From the NCBI RefSeq assembly GCF_003937945.1, contig NZ_RSEC01000033.1, positions 144,085 through 208,084 of the forward strand: 64,000 bases of DNA, given 5' to 3'. The stretch's first letter is position 1; every line of letters starts with the position of its first letter. Source of the stretch: Amycolatopsis eburnea (GTDB lineage Bacteria > Actinomycetota > Actinomycetes > Mycobacteriales > Pseudonocardiaceae). The notes under the pieces were generated by a model. That model searched no databases, was not told the DNA's origin, and saw only the letters and a list, made by a program, of their open reading frames with translations. Position numbers and translations under genes: made by a program. Positions 55,359 to 63,958 of the stretch are shown here, piece after piece.

Positions 55359-56561
55359 ATGGCGAGCAGATGGATCCGGTTGCAGGCTGTCGCGGTGTCC
55401 GGTTCGTCCGCCGAAGGGCTGATGCTGGCCGCGCTGCCGCTGCTCGCCGTGTCCGTCACCACCGATCCGCGCGAGATCTCGCTGGTGAACGTCGCCGGGC
55501 AGGCGCCGTGGCTGCTGCTGTCGCTGTTCGCCGGGGTGCTCATCGACCGCGTGCGGCGGACCGCCGTGCTCGCCTGGGCCTACGCCGTGCAGGTCGGGGC
55601 GGCGCTCGTGCTCGGGGCCGTGGCGTCGGCCGGGTTGCTGAGCCTGCCCGTGCTGCTCGTCGTCGCCTTCGTCGTCACCACGGCGCAGGTGCTCGGCGAC
55701 GGGGCCAGCGGCGCGCTCGTGCCCGAGCTGGTCACCCCGGACCGCCTCGCCCACGCCAACGCGCGGCTGACCGTGATCGACCGGGGCGTGGTCCAGTTCG
55801 TCGTGCCGCCGCTGACCGGCTTCCTGGTCGCCGTCGGCGCCGGGGCGCCCGCGTGGCTGGCGGCGGCGTTCGCGCTGCTGGCGCTGCTGCTGACCCGGCG
55901 CATCCCGTCGACGACCGTGGTCGCCGCGCGCACCCACCCGCTGCGCGACCTGTCGGCCGGGCTCACCCACCTGGTGCGGACGCCGCTGCTGCGGTCGATC
56001 ACGCTGAACGTCGCGCTGGGCTCGTTCGCCGCCAGTGCCGGCAACTCCATGTTCGTGCTGTACGCGACGCAGATCCTCCACGTCGGCTCGGTCGGCTACG
56101 GCCTGCTGCTGGCCTGCCTCGCCGTCGGCTGGGTGGTGTCGTCGTTCGTGGTCCAGCGGATCGTCGACCGCCTCGGCTACTCGTGGTCGATGCGGCTGGC
56201 GCAGAGCCTGGGCGCGGTGGCCCCGCTGCTGCTGGCGGTGCTGCCGCCGTGGCCGCCCCTGATCGGCGTGGTGCTGGTGTTCCTGACCTCGACGGTGCTG
56301 GTCTGGAACGTCTGTTCGCAGTCCAGCCGCCAGCGCTTCACCCCGGCCCCGCTCCTGGGCCGGGTGCTGACCAGCCACCGGGCGCTGGCCTGGGGGTTGA
56401 CGCCGCTGGGCGCGCTGACCGGCGGGCTGGTGGCGGCGCACTGGAGCCTGCGGGGCGTCTGGGTGGTGGTGGCCGCGGTGCAGGCGCTGAGCGCGGTCCT
56501 CGTGTGGTTCCAGCTTTCGCCGGCGGCGTTCCGGCGGACCGAGGAACTGGCGGCGGCTTAG
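55359..56561 (+). CDS. MFS transporter (macrolide-efflux/enterobactin-exporter type)
   Basis: The product has 400 residues, starting MASRWIRLQAVAVSGSSAEG; a GTG six bases earlier is an alternative. About twelve TM segments have family traits of the MFS_3 group: WLLLSLFAGVLIDRVRRTAVL, then TTAQVLGDGASGALVPELVTPDRLAHANARLTV and, later, STVLVWNVCSQSSRQRFTPAPLLGRV. Members export macrolides or siderophores. The stop overlaps the convergent membrane-protein gene by four bases. No regulator adjoins it. Confidence 0.88.
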   Translation: MASRWIRLQAVAVSGSSAEGLMLAALPLLAVSVTTDPREISLVNVAGQAPWLLLSLFAGVLIDRVRRTAVLAWAYAVQVGAALVLGAVASAGLLSLPVLLVVAFVVTTAQVLGDGASGALVPELVTPDRLAHANARLTVIDRGVVQFVVPPLTGFLVAVGAGAPAWLAAAFALLALLLTRRIPSTTVVAARTHPLRDLSAGLTHLVRTPLLRSITLNVALGSFAASAGNSMFVLYATQILHVGSVGYGLLLACLAVGWVVSSFVVQRIVDRLGYSWSMRLAQSLGAVAPLLLAVLPPWPPLIGVVLVFLTSTVLVWNVCSQSSRQRFTPAPLLGRVLTSHRALAWGLTPLGALTGGLVAAHWSLRGVWVVVAAVQALSAVLVWFQLSPAAFRRTEELAAA

Positions 56562-57193
56562 GCCGGGCTGCCGAGCAGCACCGACCACTGCCCGCGAAGC
56601 CGGGCCGCGGCCGAGAACGCGGCGAGCGAAGCGAGCGCGAAGACGGCCGCGATCGGCGCACCACCGAACCGGACGTCGAGGACCAGCTCGATGAAGACCG
56701 CGAACGCCGTGGTCACCACCAGCACGACCATGGGCAGGTTCGCGATCCACACGCCGAGATTGCCGATCCACGCCGGCCACGCCACGGTCAGGACGAGCAG
56801 CACCAGCAGCAGCGGCGCGTAGATCGAGCTGAAGAAGCTGTAGCCGAGCCAGTCGATCCGGTACAAGAGCTCGTGCGGCGGCAGGCTGAGGAAGTTCCGC
56901 TGCGGGTCCGGGAACTCGGCAGGCGCCTTGTAGTAGGCGTAGTAGAGGATGTTGCCCATCACGACGGCGGCGAACGCCCACGCCGCTTCCAGGACGAGCA
57001 CCAGCGCGCTCACCACGAGCGCGGCCCCCAGCCGGCCGCGCGGGGTGCTGGTGATCCGGTCGCCGATCTCCTTCGCCGCGCGGGCCGCCTTGATCGTCTT
57101 CTTGCCGACGTCCAGCCACGACGTGACGAAGCCGTGCAGGAGGAACAGGGTCAGCACGATGCCGGGGAAGATCGATTCGTTGATCGCGTCCAT
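56558..57193 (-). CDS. Polytopic membrane protein of unknown function
   Basis: The product has 211 residues with four to five TM segments: one at the N-terminus (FPGIVLTLFLLHGFVTSWL), one at ~55-80 (LVVSALVLVLEAAWAFAAVVM), one at ~125-145 (YAPLLLVLLVLTVAWPAWIG) and one to two near the end (PMVVLVVTTAFAVFIELVLDV, AAVFALASLAAFSA). A basic-acidic linker (VGKKTIKAARAAKEIGDRITS) follows helix 1, and an aromatic soluble loop (YYKAPAEFPDPQRNFLSLPPHE) lies outside or inside. No family is recognised. It stands at the end of the leftward amino-sugar unit, 106 bases after the ROK kinase stop, with its own possible start signal. Confidence 0.75.
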   Translation of the reverse strand: MDAINESIFPGIVLTLFLLHGFVTSWLDVGKKTIKAARAAKEIGDRITSTPRGRLGAALVVSALVLVLEAAWAFAAVVMGNILYYAYYKAPAEFPDPQRNFLSLPPHELLYRIDWLGYSFFSSIYAPLLLVLLVLTVAWPAWIGNLGVWIANLPMVVLVVTTAFAVFIELVLDVRFGGAPIAAVFALASLAAFSAAARLRGQWSVLLGSPA

Positions 57194-57299
57194 GGTTCCC
57201 TCGGGCTGTCCTGCCCGGGAAGGTCGCGAGGAACCCGGCCGCTGTTACGTGGTGCCGGGTGGCGCGCCGGGTCGGGGCACCGGCGCGTCACCCGGACGG

Positions 57300-58190
57300 C
57301 TACTCGCCCAGCGCCAGCGCCACCGCGCCCAGCAGGGACGCGTCCTGGTCGAACCGCGCCGACACCAGTTCCGGCGGGAACGGGACCGCGTGCGCCAGCC
57401 GGTCCGCCAACGCCGGGAACAGGACGTCCGCCGAGCGGACCAGGCCGCCGCCGACGGCGATGCGTTGGGGGTCCAGGGAAATCGCCAGGTTGGCCACGTG
57501 CATCGAGAGCTCGTCGAGCGCCGCCGTGACCAGTTCCTTGGCCTCGACGTTCTCCTTGGCCAGTGCGAACAGCTCCCCGGCGGTGACCGGGCGGCCGAGC
57601 AGTTCGCTCGCCCGGCCGCCCAGCCCACGCCCACCGACGGCTTCCTCGAGCGGCGCCGCTCCGCTCGCGAAACCCTCGGTGTCCTGCGGCGAGAGCAGGT
57701 TGTACCCGATCTCGCCGGCAGCTCCGTTGGCCCCGGTCAGCACCCGGCCGCCGACCAGCACCGCCGCCGCGATGCCCGTGCCCAGGGACAGGAACACCGC
57801 CGGGTCGGCGCCGGCCAGCGCGCCCCAGCGCCATTCCGCCAGCGCCGCCGCCTTCGCGTCCGTGCCCACCGAGATCGGCACGTCCGGGAACTCCGCGGCC
57901 ACCAGCTCCGCCAGGCGCAGCTGCTCCCAGCCCGGCACGTTCGGCGCGAGCAGGATCCGGTCCGGCAGCACGATCCCCGGGCTGACGACGCCGATGGCGG
58001 CCGGCGCGGCCCCCGACTCGGCCAGCAGCGACCGGGCCGCGGCGAGCGCGCGCACCACCACCTGTTCGGCGCCCGCGTGCGCGTCGGTGTCCAGCCGGCG
58101 CGTGGCCAGCAGGGTGCCGTCGCGGCCGGCGAGCCCCAGCGCCACCTTCGTGCCGCCGAAGTCGATGCCGAGTATCCGATCCCCGCTCAC
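57300..58190 (-). CDS. ROK-family sugar kinase, without the usual zinc cysteines
   Basis: The product has 296 residues, starting at a GTG that overlaps the stop of the exo-glucosaminidase gene (GTGA). The N-terminal phosphate loop is LGIDFGGTKVALGLAG, FLSLGTGIAAAVLVGG is the second, and GANGAAGEIGY precedes the usual zinc-binding region. ROK kinases there carry C-x-C-G-x-x-G-C, but this protein has QDTEGFASGAAPLEEAVGG and no cysteine. The catalytic Asp is likely in VGTDAKAAALAE. By context its substrate is probably glucosamine or a related hexose; specificity cannot be read from the sequence. Confidence 0.82.
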   Translation of the reverse strand: MSGDRILGIDFGGTKVALGLAGRDGTLLATRRLDTDAHAGAEQVVVRALAAARSLLAESGAAPAAIGVVSPGIVLPDRILLAPNVPGWEQLRLAELVAAEFPDVPISVGTDAKAAALAEWRWGALAGADPAVFLSLGTGIAAAVLVGGRVLTGANGAAGEIGYNLLSPQDTEGFASGAAPLEEAVGGRGLGGRASELLGRPVTAGELFALAKENVEAKELVTAALDELSMHVANLAISLDPQRIAVGGGLVRSADVLFPALADRLAHAVPFPPELVSARFDQDASLLGAVALALGE

Positions 58191-60997
58191 GCGCCGCTCC
58201 CCCGCACCACGATCCGGCCCGTGTTCAGCCCGTCGACGCTGATCACCGGCGCCGCACCCCGCAGGTCCGACGCCGGGTAGGTGACGGTCAGCGTCTGCGA
58301 CTGGCCCGGCCACAGCGTGATGTCGTTGTCGTCCCAGGTCGCGTTCGCGAGCTGGTTGTCCCCCGCCGCCTCACGGCCGTCGGGCGTCCCGCGGCGGACG
58401 TCGGCCCGCAGGAAGAACGCCGCGCCCGGCGTCTTCGCCGTGTTGGTCACGGTCACCGTGGTGACGAGATCGCCGCCACTGCGCCGTGTCGACGCCACCG
58501 CGCCGACCTGCGACTTCGGCAGGTTCTGCAACGCCTGCAGGTCGCTGTACTGCGACAGCGTCGCCTGCGGGTTGCCGAGCGTCTTGCCCCAGTCGACGAC
58601 GTCCTTCTGCGTCGAAAGCCAGTAGACGTTCCGGTCGACGACCTTCCCGCCCTGCTTCACCTGCAGCTCGACGAAGTACACCTTCGCGGGAGCCGGCGCC
58701 TTCGTCTCGGCGGGCACCTTCGGCTTCAGGACCCCGGTGCGCACGCCCTGCGAAGCGACCGAAAGCCCGGAAGCCGTCTGGTCGTCGAGGACCTTGCCCG
58801 CGGTGTCGAGCACCCGGGCCTGCACCGAAAGCCCCGACTGCGTACCGGCGCCGAGGTTGTCGAGCGTCACGGATCCGTTGTCGTAGCCGTAAAGCGCGTG
58901 CAGCGGCTTGTTCGCCTTCTTGGCGCCGAAGAACGCGCCCGCCTGGTCGCCGTCGTCGTTGTAGAGCGACCACAGCAGCGTCGGCCAGCCCTTGTTCAGC
59001 TGCCAGTAGACGACGCCGGTCGAGGGGCTGTTCTTGTCCGTCGAGTGGTGCAGGAACGCCTCGAACTGCGACCGCGTGTTCTCGTAGTTCGCGATCTGCG
59101 CCAGGTCCACATAGGACTTGAGCGAGGTCCACTTCCCGTACCGCTGCCTGATCGACTGGTCCAATGTGTACAACGTGCCGAACGCGTAACCGCCGTGTCC
59201 CGGCTCGAAGTTCGCGTGGTACTGGTTGTACGCCGGGTCCTGCCAGAGCTTCGCCTGCTCGGCGGGCGAGAGGAACCGCTTGATCGAGTCCAGTGTCGGC
59301 ACGGTGTGCCCGGCGCTCTGCTCGCTCGCGAAGCCCCACGCGCCACCGGCGTTGGTGCGGCTGTCATCGGAAGCGTCGAAATGCGAGCCGTCGTACCAGT
59401 AGGACGGCGGAACCCAGTCGTACGGCCCTTCCTTCTCCCCCGATTGGCCGAGCGTCGGCGTGCTCTTGTACTCCGCCGAAGCGATCACCGGGACCTGGAA
59501 GTCGGCTTCCTTGAACGCCTTCAGCGTCTCGGACTCCTGGCGCGGCACCGGTTCGTTGTCGCTCCAGCCGTAGTTGAAGACGCTCGGGTGGTTCCGCTCC
59601 ATTTGCGCGATCGTGTACGCCGAGTCGTGCATGATCCGGTAGTCGCGCTCCGTCAGTTTCGAAGCGTCCTCGGGCTGCCAGGCGTCGCAGCACAGGAACC
59701 CGCCGATGACCAGCAGCCCGGCGCGGTCGGCCTGGTCGTAGAAGTCCTGCGGCATGTCGTGGCCCTCGAGCCGGACGCCGGAGAGGCCCAGGTTCTTGAT
59801 CAGCGCGATCTGGTGCGCGGTGTCGGCGGCGTCGTAGCGCAGGAACAGATCGGGCGCGAAACCGCCGCCGCGGAACACGAAGTCCTTGCCGTTGATCGTG
59901 AACTGCCGCGCGCCTTCCGGCAGCGCCGCGGACTTCCCGACCAGGCGCGAGGTCACCGTGCGGATGCCGAAGGTGCTCTTCGACGACGTCGAAAGCACGC
60001 CGTCCTGCGAGACCGCGGTGGTCAGCGTGTACAGCGGCTGGTCACCCATCGAATACGGCCACCACACGCGCGGGTGCGCGATCGTCACCGGCGCGAACGC
60101 CACCGTGCGCTTGGTGTGCGCGGGGATCGTCACGCGCTGCCTGACGACGACCGGCGCACCCGACGGCGCCGAGATCGTCGCGGCCACGTCCCCGGCCTGC
60201 GGCGCATCCGCGTCGTTGGTGACGTCGACCTTGACCGTCAGCTTCGAGCTGGACAGGTCGGGCGCGTTGTCCTGCACGACGTGGGCGTTGTCGCCGCTCA
60301 GCGCGTCGGACACCTGCAGCGTCGGCGGGAACTGGATGCCGGTGTTGTTGTCCGGCGGGATCTGACCCCAGTCGACCTGGTCGAGGGTGTACATCTTCAG
60401 CGGGTCGTTCGGGTAGACCTTGATCGCCAGGGTGTTGCGGCCCGGCTTCACCAGCTTCGTGACGTCGAAGGTGTGCCCGGCGAAGGCACCGCTGACGATG
60501 TCCTTGCCGGCGACCAGCTTCCCGTTCACCCAGACGTCGCCCTCGCCGACGATACCGGGGATGGTCAGCTTCGCGTGCTGGCCCGCCCGGATCGCCGGGG
60601 TGAAGTCGGTGCGGTACCACCACGGGTCGGCGAACGGTTTCGTGACGACCGGGCCGAGCTTGCCGACGTACCCGAAGCACTTGCGCAGGTTGTCGGAGTA
60701 GAAGACGTCCGGGCACTTGCCGTTCTGCACCAGCGCGGTGATCTCGGTGCCGGGCGCGCCGGCGTCGTCCGGCCGCACCGGCAGCCAGCCGCGGGTGGCG
60801 TACCCGGGCGTGGAGACCTTTTCGCCGCCGTCCTTGACGTTCGCGGTGCTCAGCACCTGCCAGCCCTGGGTGCCGATGGTGGTGAGCCCGTGCGGTTCCG
60901 AGAGTGCCTGCGTGTCCTGCGCGGCGGCCGGTCCGGCGACGGCGAGCACGCCGGGGACGAGCAGGAGCGCGGCCACCGCCGCGAGTTTCCGGGTCAT
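58187..60997 (-). CDS. csxA: Secreted exo-beta-D-glucosaminidase (GH2, CsxA-like)
   Basis: The product has 936 residues with a Sec signal peptide (residues 1-26, ending in PAAAQ). A sugar-binding jelly roll (ANPWWYRTDFTP-like segment: FADPWWYRTDFTPAIRAG) is followed by an Ig-like domain and the GH2 barrel. The acid/base is Asp480 in NYGWSDNEPVP, where most GH2 enzymes have Glu; the Asp is the mark of CsxA-type glucosaminidases. The likely nucleophile is Glu559 in GGAWGFASEQSAG. It releases glucosamine from the non-reducing end of chitosan oligomers outside the cell. The gene overlaps the APC permease gene by four bases (ATGA) and the ROK kinase gene similarly. Amycolatopsis orientalis CsxA is the characterised model of this group. 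Confidence 0.88.
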   Translation of the reverse strand: MTRKLAAVAALLLVPGVLAVAGPAAAQDTQALSEPHGLTTIGTQGWQVLSTANVKDGGEKVSTPGYATRGWLPVRPDDAGAPGTEITALVQNGKCPDVFYSDNLRKCFGYVGKLGPVVTKPFADPWWYRTDFTPAIRAGQHAKLTIPGIVGEGDVWVNGKLVAGKDIVSGAFAGHTFDVTKLVKPGRNTLAIKVYPNDPLKMYTLDQVDWGQIPPDNNTGIQFPPTLQVSDALSGDNAHVVQDNAPDLSSSKLTVKVDVTNDADAPQAGDVAATISAPSGAPVVVRQRVTIPAHTKRTVAFAPVTIAHPRVWWPYSMGDQPLYTLTTAVSQDGVLSTSSKSTFGIRTVTSRLVGKSAALPEGARQFTINGKDFVFRGGGFAPDLFLRYDAADTAHQIALIKNLGLSGVRLEGHDMPQDFYDQADRAGLLVIGGFLCCDAWQPEDASKLTERDYRIMHDSAYTIAQMERNHPSVFNYGWSDNEPVPRQESETLKAFKEADFQVPVIASAEYKSTPTLGQSGEKEGPYDWVPPSYWYDGSHFDASDDSRTNAGGAWGFASEQSAGHTVPTLDSIKRFLSPAEQAKLWQDPAYNQYHANFEPGHGGYAFGTLYTLDQSIRQRYGKWTSLKSYVDLAQIANYENTRSQFEAFLHHSTDKNSPSTGVVYWQLNKGWPTLLWSLYNDDGDQAGAFFGAKKANKPLHALYGYDNGSVTLDNLGAGTQSGLSVQARVLDTAGKVLDDQTASGLSVASQGVRTGVLKPKVPAETKAPAPAKVYFVELQVKQGGKVVDRNVYWLSTQKDVVDWGKTLGNPQATLSQYSDLQALQNLPKSQVGAVASTRRSGGDLVTTVTVTNTAKTPGAAFFLRADVRRGTPDGREAAGDNQLANATWDDNDITLWPGQSQTLTVTYPASDLRGAAPVISVDGLNTGRIVVRGSGA

Positions 60998-62421
60998 GCC
61001 CTGGCCCCTTCCGGGTCGGCGGCGAACGCCTCTTTGATCTCCTTGGGCCCGAACGGCCACGTGTTCTCGGCCTTGGCGTAGACGAGGTACGCGAGCGCGC
61101 CGAGCACCATCCAGCCCAGCGACAGCCCGATGGACAGCCACGACGCGGAAACGTAGATGTACACCCAGCCGACGAGCGCGAGCAGTGTCGGCAGCGGGTA
61201 GAGCCACTGCCGGTACGGCCGCTTCAGGCCCGGCTGGCGGCGGCGCAGCGTCCAGATGGCCACGACCTGGGCCAGCGACTGGATGATGACCAGGGTGGCG
61301 ACGGCGGCGTTGATGACGTCGGTCAGCGTGAACAGCGAGCCGATGATCGTGATGGCGCCCATGGTGAGCACGCCCGCGGTCGGCAGGTTCAGCTTCGGGT
61401 GCAGCTTGCCGAACATCGGCAGGAACACCTTGTCGCGCGCGGCTTCGAACGGCACGCGCGAGCCGCCGAGCAGGCCGGCGAACACCGAGCCGATGGCCGC
61501 GACGACGATGAAGACGGTGACGACCTTCGCCGTCACGGTGCCCCACGCCTGTTCGAGCACCGTGGAGGCGACCGAGGTGGCGGTCTTGAGTTCTTCGAGG
61601 GGAACCGAGCCGAGAACGCCCACCTGCAGCAGGAAGTAGAGGCTCATGATGCCGACGATGGAGAAGAGGATCGACCGCGGGAGCGTCCGGCCCGGCTCGC
61701 GCACCTCGCCGCCGAGGTAGGCGGTGGTGTTGTAGCCGAGGTAGTCGTAGATCGCGATGATCAGGCCGGCGCCGAGGCCGCCCCAGAAGGTGCCCTCACC
61801 GGCCGAGCTGAACGCGCCCGGGGTGAAGGCGAACGCCTGCGCGCCGCTGAAGTGCGTGAACGCGGCGACGACGGTGGTGAGCACCGCGATCAGCATGACC
61901 ACGAACAGCACCGTCGTGAGCTTGCCGATCTGGCCGATCTTGCGGAACAGCGCGGCGACGATGACGAGCGTGATGCCGACGCCGATGATCTTGCCCAGCG
62001 GCGTCGTGCCCGCGTCGCCGGTGACGCCGGGGACCAGGTAGCCGAGGTACTGGACCAGGCCGATGATGCCGGTCGACATGATCAGCGGGATGAACAGCAC
62101 CGCGCTCCACACGAACAGGAACGGCATCAGCCGGCCGGTGCGGTACTGGAACGCTTCGCGCAGGTAGAGGTAGGTGCCGCCGGCGCCCGGCATGGCGGCG
62201 CCGAGTTCGGCCCAGATGAGCCCGTCGGCCAGCGCGACGATCGCCCCGATGATCCAGCCGAACATCGCCTGCGGGCCGCCCATGGTGGCGACCATGGCGG
62301 GGATCGTGACGAACGGGCCGATACCGCACATCTGGGTCATGTTGATCGCGGTGGCCTGCAGGGGGCCGATCTTGCGCTCAAGGGCCGGCTGCGGCGCCCC
62401 GGAACGGGTGGGTGAACTCAC
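60994..62421 (-). CDS. APC-family permease in the glucosamine unit
   Basis: The product has 475 residues and about twelve TM segments. ALERKIGPLQATAINMTQMCGIGPFVTIPAMVATMGGPQ is the typical APC N-terminus, and GLIWAELGAAMPGAGGTYLYLREAF the next conserved block. The family usually imports amino acids. Here it is the first gene of a unit whose second gene releases glucosamine, so import of glucosamine or a related amine is a fair hypothesis. The last residues (GPKEIKEAFAADPEGARA) lie in the cytoplasm. Start ATG at 62421, directly followed upstream by the operator-like palindrome and the divergent ROK repressor. Confidence 0.85.
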   Translation of the reverse strand: MSSPTRSGAPQPALERKIGPLQATAINMTQMCGIGPFVTIPAMVATMGGPQAMFGWIIGAIVALADGLIWAELGAAMPGAGGTYLYLREAFQYRTGRLMPFLFVWSAVLFIPLIMSTGIIGLVQYLGYLVPGVTGDAGTTPLGKIIGVGITLVIVAALFRKIGQIGKLTTVLFVVMLIAVLTTVVAAFTHFSGAQAFAFTPGAFSSAGEGTFWGGLGAGLIIAIYDYLGYNTTAYLGGEVREPGRTLPRSILFSIVGIMSLYFLLQVGVLGSVPLEELKTATSVASTVLEQAWGTVTAKVVTVFIVVAAIGSVFAGLLGGSRVPFEAARDKVFLPMFGKLHPKLNLPTAGVLTMGAITIIGSLFTLTDVINAAVATLVIIQSLAQVVAIWTLRRRQPGLKRPYRQWLYPLPTLLALVGWVYIYVSASWLSIGLSLGWMVLGALAYLVYAKAENTWPFGPKEIKEAFAADPEGARA

Positions 62422-62440
62422 GGCGTGCCTCCGGCTAGTA

Positions 62441-62459
62441 GTTAGTAAAGTTTCTTAAC
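62441..62459. promoter_or_regulatory. ROK-repressor operator GTTAGTAAAGTTTCTTAAC
   Basis: This imperfect 19-bp palindrome (14 of 18 paired positions symmetric) is AT-rich in a GC-rich context, between the divergent APC permease and ROK repressor genes. From memory it resembles ROK-repressor boxes with a GAAAGTTTC-type core found before actinomycete chitosanase genes. It is best placed to control both directions. Confidence 0.7.
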
Positions 62460-62520
62460 ATAGAACGAGCGGAGTCGAAAGGGTTCCGTGGATAAACTTG
62501 CGGCAACACAGGAGGATTCA

Positions 62521-63732
62521 GTGGGGCAAAACGGGCCGCAGGTGGGAACCCCGGCGAACATGCGGGCGCTGAACCAGCGCCTGGTCCTGGATCGGTTGCG
62601 CGGCCACGGCGAGGCGACGCGGCCGCAGATCGCGGCGGACACGGGACTTTCGAAACCCACGGTGGGACAGGCGCTGCTCGACCTCGAGCAGCACGGACTG
62701 GTCCGGACCACTGGACGCAGCCTGTCCGGGCCGGGGCGCGCGGCCGTCGTCTACCAAGCCGCGCCGGACGCCGGGCACGTCGTCGGCGTCGACATCGGGC
62801 GGCGCGCGATCCGGATCGCCGTGGCCGACCTCGAAGGCAGCATCGTCACCCGGCTCGACGAGCCCAACCGGTGCCGCTCGGCGAGCGCGCTGGTGCGCAC
62901 GGTGAGCGAATCCGTCGAACGCGCGGTCGCCGCGGCCGGGCTGCGGCCGCACGAAGTCGTGTCGACGGTCGTGGGCACGCCCGGCGTCCCGGACCCGGCG
63001 TCCGGGACGGTGCACCGCGCCCCCAACCTGCCGGGCTGGGAGCGGCGCGGGCTGCTGCACGAGCTCGTCGCGGCGCTGGCCGTCGCCGGCTCGGACGTGG
63101 TGGTGGAGAACGACGCGAACCTGTGCGCGGTCGGCGAGCACGCCCTCGGCGCGGCACTCGGCGTCGACGTCCTGGTGTGTCTGACGATCGGCACCGGCAT
63201 CGGCATGGGCCTGCTGGTCGACGGCAAGCTGTTCCGCGGCGCGCACGGCGCGGCGGGCGAGATCGCGGACCTGCCCTACGGCCCGCTGCCGGCAGGAGCG
63301 GCCGCCCGCCGCCCCGGCCCGGTCGAAACGGCGGCCGCGGGCCAGGCCGTGGTCGACGCGGCCCGCGCGCGGGGCCTGGCGAAGGCGCGTACGGCGAAGG
63401 ACGTCTTCCGGCTGGCCCGCGCGGGAGATTCGCGGGCGCTCGCCGTGGTCGAGGAGGAAGCGGAGAAGCTCGCGTACGTCGTCTCGGCGGTGACGGCGGT
63501 CCTGGACCCCCGCCTGATCGTGCTGGGCGGCGGTATCGGCGGCAACGCCGACCTCCTGGCCGAGCCGATGCGCCGCGCGCTGGCCGCGACGATCCCGGTG
63601 GTCCCGGACATCGTGGCGGGCCAGCTCGGCGAGGACGCGGTCCTGGCGGGCGCGATCGCGACGGCCCTCGGCACGGCCCGCGAGCTGGTCTTCGACCGCC
63701 GCGGCCTGCACCCCGCGGCGAGCGGCGCCTGA
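62521..63732 (+). CDS. ROK-family transcriptional repressor
   Basis: The product has 403 residues. The start GTG at 62521 is decided by the strong AGGAGGATTCA just upstream; an in-frame GTG at 62488 has no such signal. A winged helix (about residues 15-60: ALNQRLVLDRLRGHGEATRP, LSKPTVGQALLDLEQHGLV) precedes a ROK sensor domain with VVGVDIGRRAIRIAVADLEG, CLTIGTGIGMGLLVDGKLFRG and GAHGAAGEIADLPYG. The zinc Cys motif of many ROK proteins is absent here too. It probably binds a glucosamine-derived ligand and represses the divergent permease-glucosaminidase-kinase unit. Confidence 0.9.
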   Translation: MGQNGPQVGTPANMRALNQRLVLDRLRGHGEATRPQIAADTGLSKPTVGQALLDLEQHGLVRTTGRSLSGPGRAAVVYQAAPDAGHVVGVDIGRRAIRIAVADLEGSIVTRLDEPNRCRSASALVRTVSESVERAVAAAGLRPHEVVSTVVGTPGVPDPASGTVHRAPNLPGWERRGLLHELVAALAVAGSDVVVENDANLCAVGEHALGAALGVDVLVCLTIGTGIGMGLLVDGKLFRGAHGAAGEIADLPYGPLPAGAAARRPGPVETAAAGQAVVDAARARGLAKARTAKDVFRLARAGDSRALAVVEEEAEKLAYVVSAVTAVLDPRLIVLGGGIGGNADLLAEPMRRALAATIPVVPDIVAGQLGEDAVLAGAIATALGTARELVFDRRGLHPAASGA

Positions 63733-63792
63733 CCAGCCTCGAGTCAGTCATGCCCCCGGCAAAGGCGGGGCAACGCTGATCCGCCCATCCGC

Positions 63793-63903
63793 GATGTCAT
63801 GAAAGAGTCGTTCACCTCGCCAGACGACAGGAACGACCCTTCATGACATCCCCGCGACGCCGGGCAGACCACGCAGCCAGCCCGCAGCCGGTCACCGGGC
63901 GCT
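63793..63903. repeat. Dispersed repeat family C, copy 2
   Basis: Arms 63793-63814 and 63830-63850 are similar to the pair at 40846-40904. One arm differs by a missing T and a few substitutions. Similarity continues through CGCGACGCCGGGC to GTCACCGGGCG. It follows the ROK repressor gene and precedes, on the other strand, the small ORF at 63902-63958. Confidence 0.8.
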
Positions 63904-63958
63904 AGTTGTAGTGACCATGGACGTTGTTGACGGTTGAGCGGCGCGTCGGGTTGATCAC
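63902..63958 (-). CDS. Candidate 18-residue peptide with a strong ribosome site
   Basis: GTG at 63958 is preceded by GGAGG with eight bases between. The frame encodes MINPTRRSTVNNVHGHYN and ends in TAG; a TGA lies 14 codons upstream in the same frame, so no longer version exists. It may be a leader peptide, an independent micropeptide, or chance. The RNA would run into the family C hairpin just beyond. A competing ATG frame (63744-63998, MASDTSTTHGG) overlaps it and has no visible signal within the window. Confidence 0.35.
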   Translation of the reverse strand: MINPTRRSTVNNVHGHYN

